From: Spirodela intermedia
Lineage: Eukaryota > Streptophyta > Magnoliopsida > Alismatales > Araceae
NCBI GenBank assembly: GCA_902729315.2
Contig: LR746272.1
Span: forward strand, 8,272,827-8,336,826
DNA: 64,000 bases
Direction: 5' to 3'
Of the stretch, positions 12,201 to 22,896 are shown piece after piece. Under the pieces are notes generated by a model, which saw nothing but the letters and a program-made list of their open reading frames with translations, made no database searches and was not told the origin of the DNA. The stretch's first letter is position 1; each line of letters begins with the position of its first letter. The translations under genes were made by a program, and so were the position numbers.

Positions 12201-12859
12201 ATCTCCATGAAAACGGGAATACAACGGAAAATTCAACTGGTTTCAACAATATGAACCGGTCCACAACGCGTTTATGATCCAAAACATGGTTGGAGCAATG
12301 AACGGCTAAGCCCATCGGATGTGGAAGAAAATCCGCGTTGCTCACATCGGCTAGTCCTGTTTCTTTTTTTTTTTCCTTTCATCCAACTTAAGGCGGAATT
12401 CTATGCCACCCGCGCAGAGTGTTCGAGGGAATCGGAAGATGGAGCATCTTCGCTTTTCAGGTGCTATGAATTTCATGTTCAAGAAGAAAATATCAGGTTC
12501 TCAGCCACGGATAGGTGGGGAGAAGAGTAGAGTTGCCTCATGTATCTGGTGACGACTTGGGAAAGATCTTCTGCGTTCCCTTCCTCCTGATACACCTTCA
12601 CCTGGAGATTGATCACAAAATAATAAGTCGGCAGTCCGTAACTACGGCGACAAGCAACGACATCTGAATTTTAAGCGGAAAAATGCCGTAAAACCATAAA
12701 AAATAGAGATACAAAGAATTAGATACGAGATGAGCGAGAGAGAGAGAGATTGGCGACGCGGTGAAACGGAAGGACCTGTTTGAGGAACAGATTGGCGACG
12801 CGGTAGTGGCAGGAGAGAGGGATCGGGGAGTTGGATGCTGCTCGTCCTGCAATATCCAT
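9251..12859 (-). CDS. AMSH2-like JAMM/MPN+ deubiquitinase with MIT-like N-terminus (12 exons)
   Basis: AMSH enzymes are zinc metalloproteases that cleave Lys63-linked ubiquitin chains on endosomal cargo and work with ESCRT-III. Minus-strand exons: 12776-12859, 12537-12601, 11572-11647, 11393-11470, 11094-11128, 10727-10979, 10411-10500, 10255-10317, 10097-10171, 9876-9938, 9572-9624, 9251-9425 (1110 nt, 369 residues). Residues 1-75 align with the MIT-like region of AMSH1/3 (YRVANLFLKQ, RYMRLVSEFIP, HQDY). Residues about 198-369 are the MPN+ domain: catalytic-type Glu218 in LETCGV, then HTHPSQSCFMSSID with His273, His275, Ser283 and Asp286, the full HxHx7SxxD zinc motif, split by an intron after the first His. 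The blocks VMLPEAFAIVVAPTD and NLRFEVIDLR resemble AMSH2 most. It is shorter than AMSH1/3 (about 507) and longer than Arabidopsis AMSH2 (about 223). Introns 2 and 11 use GC donors. The acceptor of exon 6 (10979) is the least certain border; it is chosen because it keeps the frame. Confidence 0.9.
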
Positions 12860-13617
12860 CTCTTCGCCGGCTTCTTCTCCCTTTCCTCTCAGGTTAAATT
12901 ACACCTGGAGATACCTTCCTCCATCTTCGATGTATACCAGGGACCTTTATCCGGACCCGACGCCATCGCACTAATTGCCGGCTCTCCACTTTGTCCTCCA
13001 CCCGCTGCCGTCGCTCTCTCTGCGGCGTGTCGTGTTGCATCTCCTCTCGGGCAAGAGAGCGGAGGCATTGCCATCGAGGTCCCTGCGTCTGCAGAAGGGG
13101 CCCGCGGGGCGGCTACGGGTTCTCAGAAGAACATTATAGAGAAGACACTGATTTGAGAACCTTCCTCTGCGGCGTGTCGTGTTTCTACTGATTTGAGAAC
13201 CTACTCTCCAGAACCTCCTCGGCAATGAAATTAGGATAAAACGGTAAATTAATTAATTTTCTTTTGCCGCCATCTTCGAACTCCATTGACCTCTGCGGCG
13301 CGTCGTGTTGCATCTCAGAAGTATTTTCAACGATTTATTTAGTTATTATATTGGTGCTTTTGTTTGATTAACTTTACTTGAAGATACTGACAGGTTAGGA
13401 AATCCGAGAAAATCTTGACACGATTTTTTTCTCCATCTTTTTGCCCAAAAATCGAATTAAAAAAATAAAAAAAAGTTCCAAACATAAATTATTTATCTAT
13501 AATATGGGATTAAAATGGATATGAAAATCCAGACATGTTCTTGGAGCAGTTGACTTCCAAAAATGGAGTGTTCTTGCCTGCTCCATGGTATACATCTCTC
13601 TCAGTGTCAGTCGTCTC
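12860..13617. other. Intergenic: AMSH-like promoter / PEX14 3' flank
   Basis: No gene is recognised. The stretch contains three copies of a CTCTGCGGCG(T/C)GTCGTGTT element and a duplicated ACTGATTTGAGAACCT block, listed separately. It should include the AMSH-like promoter and the PEX14 3' untranslated region. Confidence 0.5.
13015..13317. repeat. Triplicated 20-27 bp element
   Basis: CTCTGCGGCGTGTCGTGTT occurs near 13017-13035, 13166-13184 and (with one C for T) 13291-13309. Copies 1 and 3 both continue with GCATCTC. Between copies 1 and 2 and just after copy 2, ACTGATTTGAGAACCT is repeated (13147-13162, 13187-13202). Confidence 0.8.
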
Positions 13618-14186
13618 TCAGTGTGCCTCAACCACATCGTCAACATCTTCTTGCTTTATCTCACTGAGATGATGGTGGTTCATGTCCGACGCCCCATCAT
13701 CAGAGCTCCCAGCTCCGGCCGCCAATTCAGGGGGAACCTGCAAGATATCAACTTCCCCCAGGCCAGATGGCGGCACCGATGGCGGCTCGGCGGGCGGCTG
13801 CTGCTTAGGCTTGGGCTTGCGGATGGCGGCGGCGGCTTCGGGAATGGCCACCGACGGTGTCTGTGGGGGCACCCAGTCTCTGCCGGGCCAGTTTTTAGAC
13901 CCGAAGCCATATGAGGACGACCCTTGCTCCTCCAGCTCTGGAGTCTTCTGTTTCCACGACGGCTCTGGGCCATTATATGGGTTGCCGTTAACCGGAGAGG
14001 TCAGCCCATTGTCTTGCGTTTCGGATGTCCATCCATAGCCAGAGCTCTGCTGTGCCTGAGCAGCAGCTTCCCATGGCTAGAAAAAAAGTAGGAAACCACA
14101 CCCAATCAACCGACTGTGTTCGTGAAAATCTCATCAGGACACCATTCAAACCAGTTTAACCCTAAATTTAACAGTAACTGAATATT

Positions 14187-14221
<35 letters not shown>

Positions 14222-17200
14222 GTATAGTAGAGCTCTGCTGAGCCTGGGCAGCAGCTTCCCATGGCTAGAAAAAAAGTAGGAAACCCCACCCTATTAACCA
14301 ACTGTGTTCGTGAAGCTGTCATCAGGATAGCAGTCAAACCAATTTAACCCTAAATTCAACAGCAACTGAATATTACTTTATATATATATATATATATACA
14401 TATTTATCGCAAACAGATAAAGTAAATCCTGCATGAAACATATTTACGTCGACAAAAGCAGGTATAGCCCACTTACCTTCATTCTAGGCGCCAGACGAGG
14501 GTTTGAAGGTTGTTGATTTGGGTTTGGAGGCATGTCGTTGATCTCCTAGTTTCAGGGAAGAGGCAACTTGAGAATTGGAAGAATAATGCACGATCAAATA
14601 GATAAACACATATTTAAGAGAAAGAGAACGAGGACTTAAGGATTATTAAGGATAAAAAGCCCAAAAGCCCCTCGCCGCCTCCTTCCCGCTGTAGATTATA
14701 GCGAGAGGAGATAAGGGGAAGGTGATCGGTAAGAAGGGCCATCCTTGTCGCTCTCTGGCTTTCTTCCCAGCGACTTAAAGTATTTTAAAAAGAAGAGCAA
14801 AATGGGCCTTCGATATGCATTTGAGATGGGGTTCTTAGGCGATGAATATATGGAGTTTTGAGGGTTTCTTCCACTCAAGAATTGGGCATGTGAAAAAGAG
14901 CAAAGAACAAAGGCATGTACCTTTATTCCAGGAGGCTTTTCCCCTCTCTGCACCATAGACATGATCTGCAAAGTCAAAATGAAAGGACTGAGAGAGTGAC
15001 AGGAATAGCGAAGAATGGAGGAAGAATAAAGAACTTTGGTATGTTTGCATGAATGGAAGAGCATGTTTAGGTGTTTCATTTCGAGCTTTGAACATCAAAA
15101 AAAACACCTTGCAAGCTATGTGATCCCACTCAAAACGACTGAAATAAAAAGTGGAGCAGAATATTTTCTCCACTGCCAGAATGAATGTGGGATGTTCTTG
15201 CACCATCCAACGACATCATTCGACCAACCATTTGAATTCCAGGGTTAGCCCGCCCCTTGTGTTTTCTCAAGCATGCGCACTCAACATTTATCAATCCTGT
15301 CACAGGCTGGCCTTTCTGCTTTGCAATGTCATTTAGGTCCTATCTGAAGCAGCTTATTCCTCCTGGTCTGCTCCCATGCTTTGCAGCTCCATTGAGGTCC
15401 TAGGCTATGCCCCATAACATAACATATATGATGCTCGTCGTAGATGATTTTTTCTTTTTTTTCACATTGGAAATCCGATGCAGTATTAAACATGTATACG
15501 ACCAAAGGCATGTGGACTAAGAGAGAATCCCACAGACAGCAAGACACTGAACAAAATCAATATTTAATGCGTGGTTCCAATAACAGCCAAGCTATGAAAA
15601 AGCAAAGATATAGGCATTCGAATTTAAAGATATGTACAAACTAGTCTTCTGTACAGTTCAGAAGATTCATAACAATAAAAAATTATGCACCTCCATGAAT
15701 GACTTAGGGTAAGGAGTTTCGGTGGATTCCACAGATGCAGGTGCCGATGAGGACCTATCTTCAGTGGCATTCACTTTCCATCCCTAGAGAAACATATGAA
15801 TCATTTCATTACATATTGATGAGGAAAATGCTGAAAATACCACAAATTGGTCTGTCTCAAATCACATACAGTGTGAGTTTTACCTGTGGACTAACAGAAG
15901 AAATCCTTGAATCTGACTGATTAACAGTGGGAGCCATACGAGTATTATTGATTGGCCCTGGAAACCACACGATCCGTTGAGGAAAATGGAGCTAACGTAA
16001 CAGAAAAATTTTAAGTTTAACTTGTTCCGGTGAACACACCAAAGAAAGACTCAAAATCACCTGCAACTATATGCTTAAAAGATGAAGAACGATAACAATA
16101 GCATCAATGTCTTCCTGTACCCCTGACTAGGGCTGTGCAATCAGCAGATAAAACAACTCTTATACTGGAGAATGTTCTACTATAGAACACCCACTCATTG
16201 CTTCTAATCCTCATTATAAATCAAAATCAAAAGTTAAAACATTTTCCACGAGTTCATGATGATTATTGTGGTTCGAAAAACGTGGGTTTCTTCGTGTAAA
16301 GACGCAGCTTCAGCAAATGGAAAAAAACATGATTGCATGACTCGCAACACTGGACCCCACATCTCAAGAGGTTCTCAATGGATGTGACCAAACCTTCACG
16401 CTTTATTTGTAGATAAAATGCATTTAATATGGTAAACTAACCAATAGAGAAAGAGTATAAATCGCTGGAAGAAGTTTTAACAAATTTATGAGCAAAACAA
16501 CAGAATAGAGTAAGCTAGTCAAGTCATGTTTATACTAACAACAGATCTTTGATTCCGAGTTAGATCAATTACTCATCTATTATGGGCACGGGATGGCAGA
16601 ATGAGAGAATCTCAACTCTTTGGTCATTGGATTACTTGACTTAGGATTCCAAGGCTTGTTTAGCTCAATTCAAACCAAAGTGGCACAAAGTGCTATCAGT
16701 GTAAAACCCATTTTTTTGTTATTTAATTGATAGACCATGTAGAATCAAAATGGAAGAAAAACAAGTACAATTTATTGACGAATAAAACCATAAAATAGTC
16801 ATTGATGACAACCGCAGCCAGTGACATTGCTTTTCATTAAAGAATGAAAAATGGAGATAGGCATGAAGAATAAGGGGAGAACAATGTAACCATGTGAAAT
16901 TGACATCAAAGTACTGCAATGATTGTTTCACAAAATGAATCTAGATATCAACCAAATATCTTTTATAAAATTACATTTTAGTCTTATGTAATAAAGCATA
17001 ACACATCAATCTTCAAAATATGCACATTTCTTGAATCAATTATGATTCACCATTTCCTGATGCAAATTGAGTGTCTGCCTTTCTCTTGTCTTGTTGATGG
17101 ATAGATTCTCTTGTAGTCTCCAACTCCCGTATAGCACTTCCCATAGATTTCATCTCCTTCACTTGCGCATCTAATAAGCTCATGAATGTCTCAAAATACT

Positions 17201-20200
17201 TCTTCTCTGTAAAATAGGAAAAATAATATCAAGTTTCAGTGATGGGATAGACAACTGAAATATGAATTCAAGGGGAAAAAAAAAAAGGCTTTAAGGATCT
17301 AGGAGAGGAAGACCTTCACTCCGTGCACTCAACAAATCTTGACATGCTTTAGCAACAACAGCAGCAGCAGAAGCAGCGGTTTTTGCGGCTTCTGCAGCTT
17401 CTTCGGCTGCACTTGGTCCCATTTTCACTTTCTTTTCAGCATCATCTTCTTCCTTTACGACTTTACGGATCCAAGCTTTCAGCCTGGGTATAACAGCATT
17501 CTATGCCAGAAATGGATTAAATAAATATGTACACCCCATCAAGAAATCAAAGTCCAAGAAAGGAGAATAATCAGTAGGGCGGCTACTCAGAGAAAAAACA
17601 GACAGCGGGTAACACATCTTTTGGCGGATAGGATAAAGGCAGTGTATACCTTGAACAGCACAGCAGTCCCAGCTCCTGAAGTAGCAAGAACTCCAACAGC
17701 AAGGACAATGTAAGGCCACTGAAATCTGGACTGCAGGGCAGGTGCTGGGGGAACAATATTGGAAGGTGCAACAGCAGTTTGGATAGTCTGAGCTGGAACT
17801 TGGGACTGTAAAGCTGTAGATGGTTTTTCCAGGCTACCTGTCAAGAAATACGGCCATTCCATATTTAGACAAACGGAAAAGAAGATTGAAAAAAGAAAAA
17901 GAAAACAGGAAGCCCCTCGTCGATATACTGATGCAATATTGGTTGCTTTTGATACAGAACATAAAAACAGTTCACATCATACTTTTGGGGCCTAAAAAAA
18001 TTGTCAAAGAAGATTCTCCAGTTGTTTGTCTTTCTATTTAACAATGGTTACATCTTATATTCGGCACCGAAGTCACTACAGCAACGCTAGCTTAAATAGA
18101 CCAAGGAAGTTAATCGGATTCCTCATCCAGACTAGTCTATGGTGTTTGCTATTCAGTTTCGTTTTGGTTCAGGAGACGGTTGGTTCTACATAGGCACGAT
18201 TAGCTCTGCTAGTTCAGCAAAAGATACTATAAGTATTCCAAAAACATAAGACAATCTTCCTCCGTTCGGTCGTTGTAGACAATGCAGGGACCTTTCCGGA
18301 GGATTTAGTGCAGTTTCCGTTTGATCTAACCCTGGACGGGTCAGTAAAGGCTGATTCCAGCATTTCAGGGACAAAAACAGACAGAACTAGCACAATCCAA
18401 GTAAGTTCTGACCAGTTCTGCCATTTCCAATTCTGTTTAGCCAATATTTCATTTTACAAAGAAGTGTAAAACGAACTGTTGAAAAATTAGACTTGTTTGG
18501 GTTTACTGTGTGGATTATAGCTGTGACATTCTTTCCAGAGATGTTTACAAAATGCAAGTACTGTGCATGCGGGTGAGCGAGTTAGTGCGTGTGCGAGAGA
18601 GGGGGGGGGGAGAGAGAGAGAGAGCACGGGGAGGGGAGGGAGAGAAGATGTGCGCATGTTCTCACTTGCCTCATAAATTTTGTCATAGTGTTATTTTGTC
18701 CACAGTGTTACTTTTTTAGCTTTTCTGGCAACAATGCAATTTGTGGCCCAAAAAGAAGTCCAAAACGTACTCAGGGAAACCAAAACATTTGAAAATATTA
18801 AGATGACTCCACTGAGATTAACCAGACATTTGAAATACACGATTAACAGTAGCCTTATAAATCTGGAAATTATAAATACTTTCACGAGTACTTTTAAACC
18901 ATACACATTTCTGGTGCAAGCACAGACATAGGGATGTCTTTTTGGCCATTACTGAAGTCTTTTACCAGATACTATCTTGATAATTCAAATTCGATCAATA
19001 TTAATGCAAATTAATTAACTTCTTACCTTGTGCTGGTTTAGCTGCTTCAACCACAGCAGTGTTTGAAGGTGGATCCTAAGAACATGAGATGAAAGATTGT
19101 CATGAAGGAACAATAAAACATACTTTGGTGCACCATGCAATACTTAAAAATAATAACATCAAGATGGGACGGCAAATATCGAACAAGAGATTGGATTTTG
19201 AATAAACCAGGAGCAATAATAAGTCAACGAATTGCTTACAGGAACACGGCGGAAGGCCTCATCTATTTCCTCCCTTGTGAGGCCCTTTTTCTCAAGGAAA
19301 GATCGACGGTAGACGACAGGAGAACCTCTAACTTTAGGATGCGACAGGAACTTGACTGCATTCTGTACTTGCTCCTCCCTCATCGGTTGTTCTGATGCAG
19401 TAGATATGGATCTTATAAATGCATCACTGGAAGTCTCTCCAACGGAATTTTGGAGATTTTTGTTGTCCCCTTCGGCTGGTTTTACCATTGCAGGTGCTGA
19501 AAATTATAGCGAATTAACAACAAGACATGAGCATACACAAAGGTTAAAGTTTCTGCTCATGCCCATTACTAATCAAACTCGACAATTTATAATAAAAACT
19601 GTTAACATCACACTGACATCATGTCCTATCTTCACTGGGAAAAAGACCTTAACATCTCCAGGTAAGCATAGCCTGTGTAACATGCTGGGGTTCTCAATCC
19701 ACGTTTTCAACAACTGCACCATGGCGTTCTCCAACGCCCTTGTATCATTATGCACCATTTGAAAAATTCCAACATTTCTGGCCACCTATGTCTACCATAC
19801 TATGCATGCAACATCGTCCATCATGCTATCTCTTTAAACTTGACTGCTTCTGTTCAAACTCTGCAGGAGATCCCGAGTCCTAGACTATGTAGAAGGATAC
19901 CATTTTCTCCAAATGATAAGAGAAGCAAAGGAAAAAGCGAACGCCTGACTGATCCTGACTCAGATCTAAATAAATGACAGCCATTACCAAAAGGACAAAC
20001 GGGCCATCCTCAGATTTGAACAGTTCATCTCCTGATGACACTGAGACAGCTATGAAAATGAAATATGAAAAACAAGAAACATTAACGATAATGGACTCAA
20101 TTTGGATCACCGATATAAGATATCTATGAATCCTAAAAATGAGAGATTGCACGTATGATTTTGTGGCAGTCAAAAACCACAGCTTCATGTGCACCTGCCG

Positions 20201-21347
20201 TTGAGTGGCATGGTCAGTAGATACGGCACAGTTTACAGACCACAATCAGAATCAAATCAAATACCATACAGAAAACAGATATTTCAATAAAAACATTGTC
20301 GAAACCAGTATTGACAATACCCTGTGATATATGAATAGATGCATAAAATTGCAAAATATAAGGTTCCAATTCAACAGTATTGACAGCACTGATGAGTACG
20401 AGATAAGCATACTTTGGTTCCCATTTCAGATCAGAAACAAATTTAATCGTGCGATAGACATATATCTCATCCAAGCAAGTCACGAATCGTGCATTCTTTT
20501 GTGGACCAAGTCATAGCAGTGGCTATGAGATAGTTTAGATAAAGTAAATGGATAAGAAATATTTATATCTTGCAAAATAAACACCAGCAGAGAATACTCC
20601 CTCAGTCGTTGCCCTAGAACCAGTCAAGATTGAAAATACCTTTTCTTGATCTGAAAGGTTAAAATCTGTCCTAAATTGTTTCACAATTGATAGGACAAGA
20701 AAAAGAAAATCATATTCCTCACAGGTGTCACGATGGGATTGTGATCGTATAGATATTGCCTGTACCGAGAAGTCAACAAGAAAAACTGCCGCATGTGTAA
20801 CTATGTCTAAAGCTAAGACAGAGAGTGTCACAACCTTTCCTCACGGCGAAGGTACTCCATCAGGGTGCCTCTGTTTTGATTCCCTGACAAACGAAGAAAA
20901 ACCAGGACATAGAAATTGAATAGCCTAATCTGGCGATTGAGATGACACCCTTCCGTTCCCGCCCTAACCACCTATCGAAAGAAGTATAGTCAAGAAAACA
21001 CCTCTTTCACGATATCTTTTCCCACTGCAATAATTCCTGACTAAAATGGTAGCCGAAAATCCACTAGCCAGTCATATATTCCTCATAAATCAAATATTCC
21101 CCCACACGGATATTCCCTGCGCTGAATTAGACAAATTTCGTGCGGATTATCAAATAAATCATCATTTCCCTCTTTCCTCGCACGTGCTACGCTCTCTTGT
21201 GGGGAGGTTGTGCTCCAACGAGACTCGATGGAGTGAGGGGAAACGATCGGATAAATCACCTATTCCTCCTGGTGGCGACGGGGTCGATTCCTGCGGATTG
21301 TCCTCGGCAGCAATCGGACTTGGAGCCGTTGTCGATTGCGTCGCCAT
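13618..21347 (-). CDS. PEX14: Peroxisomal membrane docking protein PEX14 (11 exons)
   Basis: PEX14 sits in the peroxisome membrane and docks the cargo receptors PEX5 and PEX7 for matrix protein import. Minus-strand exons: 21260-21347, 19240-19496, 19027-19075, 17650-17837, 17314-17500, 17051-17206, 15884-15957, 15691-15783, 14921-14965, 14477-14545, 13618-14076 (1665 nt, 554 residues; Arabidopsis has about 507). Seen: the conserved N-terminal receptor-binding domain (about 69-115) with REEQVQNAVKFL, FLEKKGLT and EEIDEAFRRVP; a hydrophobic segment beginning WPYIVLAVGVLATSG (about 172-193); an Ala/Glu/Lys-rich helix and coiled-coil (about 195-308) including ETFMSLLDAQVKEMKSMGSA; then a Pro/Ser/Gln-rich tail with a SYGFGSKNWPGRDWVPPQ stretch. 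The start at 21347 is the only ATG in phase with the first splice donor. Intron 1 is long (1.76 kb). Intron 10 holds a tandem copy of the last exon's beginning. Confidence 0.95.
14041..14404. repeat. Tandem duplication spanning PEX14 intron 10 and the start of its last exon
   Basis: A block of about 188 bases occurs twice in tandem, roughly 14041-14217 and 14229-14400. Each copy begins with AGAGCTCTGCTG, contains the CCATGGCTAG exon/acceptor junction, continues with AGTAGGAAACC and ATCAGGA, and ends in a (TA)n tract. The left copy holds the functional last-exon acceptor (exon begins at 14076); the right copy is intronic. Confidence 0.9.
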
Positions 21348-21698
21348 AGCCGACTCTGCTACCCCCTCTCCTCCTCCCCTGATCGATCGCCCAGTCCACG
21401 AGGGAAAGTGAAGGGGAGGGAGAGAAATAAGAGTCGCAAGCGGCGCTGCAGCACCTCAGCTGGGCCCCCGCTCAGCAGATTTAAGGATTCAGATATTAGC
21501 GAGAGAGAGAGAGTGAGTGAGGAACAGACAAGGTTTGCCGATCCTGATGCATCATCCGTCAGACCGTTCACGAACAGCCAGATCAGCGGCCGTTCCCAGA
21601 GGACTCGACTCGGACGAGTCGGCCGACTTTCCAGGTGGAGACCGCCCGATAACGAGAATACGACGAATCGTTCGTCATCAATCGGATAATGTTGGGAT

Positions 21699-21871
21699 GC
21701 GAGCTAATTGGACCTCGCACACTAATTGGGCCTCCCAACGAGGCCCCCCACCCCGGCCCAAATCTCCCAACGATGGACAGATAGATAGACAGCTAGATAG
21801 ATGGAGAGAGAGAGTGAGAGAGAGATGAGAGCTAATTGGGCCTACTAACGAGGCCCCCAATCCGGCCCAAA
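21699..21871. repeat. Duplicated block with site II motifs
   Basis: GAGCTAATTGG...AACGAGGCCCCC...CCGGCCCAAATC occurs at about 21699-21760 and again at about 21828-21873, separated by a GATAGATAGA/GAGA-rich spacer. Both copies carry TGGGCC and GGCCCA motifs. Confidence 0.75.
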
Positions 21872-22093
21872 TCCTGCCCTCTTCACCTGCTAGGAGCCAC
21901 TACCCGTAAATTTCAGAACGTTCCATACGTAGGAGAAAACACAGAGAGAACGAGACAGAGAGAGAGAGAGCACGAGTTGAAGTTGAAATGATAAAATTTG
22001 GAAAGAAGAGAAAACCTTGTCGCCAGAAGGGGTGACGGTGTGTGGTGGAGCACGAGTTGAAGTTGAAACCCAAGTGAAAAGTTAACCTTTACG

Positions 22094-22125
22094 TTGACCA
22101 TTGACCTGGAAGTTGACTGTTGACC
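22094..22125 (+). promoter_or_regulatory. W-box cluster
   Basis: Four TTGAC(C/T) cores occur within 32 bases (starting at 22094, 22101, 22113 and 22120), the recognition motif of WRKY factors. They lie about 750 bases upstream of the PEX14 ATG. Function is inferred from motif density only; the cluster could equally be part of a decayed repeat. Confidence 0.35.
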
Positions 22126-22129
22126 GGGT

Positions 22130-22700
22130 GTCCTGGTTGATTGGCGGACCGGCTCGAACCGATGGTGCGATTGGCGCGGACCAGGTGGTCCAGCAGGATG
22201 AGCTGGCGTGGACCAATGGTCCGAGATGGTTCAGACCAGGCGATCGGTTCGGATCGGACCAAGCGGTCGGGGCGGTGGGACGGCTGTTTCGGACCAAGTG
22301 GTCGATGGGCTTGGGCCGAAGCAAACCGATTCAGTCCAGCGGTTCGTTACACCGCGAACCGGGGCTCTAGGCCCTAATAAGTTGGCGGGAAAAGGGGGGA
22401 ACTCGAATGGGTCGTGCCGGGCGGAGGAACGGAAGGCTACTGCAATGGCGGAAAGGCGGAACGGACAGAGGCAAATGCCGGGCTGGTGGCAGCGGATGAC
22501 GGAGGCGAAGGCAGGGTAGGTGGCAGCAGCAGCGAATGGTGAAGGCGGGCAGCGGCGGGAGCGATGGGGCAGAAGGTGGCGGTAGACGGTGGCGACGACG
22601 GCGATAATGGGTGGCGGCAAACGGCAGATACTGACGATAGACGGTGGCAGTGGACGGCGGCGGGGATGATGGCGGCGGTGGTGATGGATAAGCGACCCTC
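22130..22700. repeat. GC-rich degenerate repeat tract
   Basis: The first part (about 22130-22350) is dominated by imperfect GGACC/GGTCC and CGGTTCG words; the second (about 22400-22690) by GGTGGCGG/GACGGCGG words. The composition is unlike the surrounding AT-rich DNA. It may be a decayed transposon internal region, but I see no protein domain, terminal repeat or target duplication that proves this. Confidence 0.4.
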
Positions 22701-22896
22701 ACAGCCTCTCCTTGCGGAGCGTAAAGAGGTAAACCTCGAACTATTCTCTTCTCTGATTATTCTTAGGGCTACATGAGGTTATCTGTAACCTCTCAAGAAG
22801 GAAAGAGCGATTAATGGGCTTGGCCGATGCGCTATTGACGCGGTCGTAGGCTCCGTCTTTGTCGATCCTCATCATGCCAGACGAAGAAGGGGGACG

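Larger units (their letters stand above)
21348..22896. promoter_or_regulatory. PEX14 promoter region / 3' flank of the OM47-like gene
   Basis: This stretch lies upstream of PEX14. It contains GA-rich tracts (about 21500-21520, 21803-21826, 21955-21970), a duplicated GAGCTAATTGGGCC-type block with site II motifs (21699-21871), a repeated GAGCACGAGTTGAAGTTGAA (21968 and 22048), four W-box-like TTGAC(C/T) motifs (22094-22125), and a GC-rich stretch of degenerate GGACC/GGTCC and GGTGGCGG repeats (about 22130-22700). No supported gene; the open frames there are compositional. Confidence 0.5.

Noticed and set aside
20535-20831. A 98-codon minus-strand frame in PEX14 intron 1 as a possible extra exon
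   Set aside because: Exons 1 and 2 join in phase (GGI/APAM) without it, and the peptide shows no PEX14 similarity.
22208-22702. Several overlapping open frames on both strands near 22.2-22.7 kb
   Set aside because: All arise from GC-rich degenerate repeats; six-frame openness and Arg/Pro/Gly composition indicate no gene.
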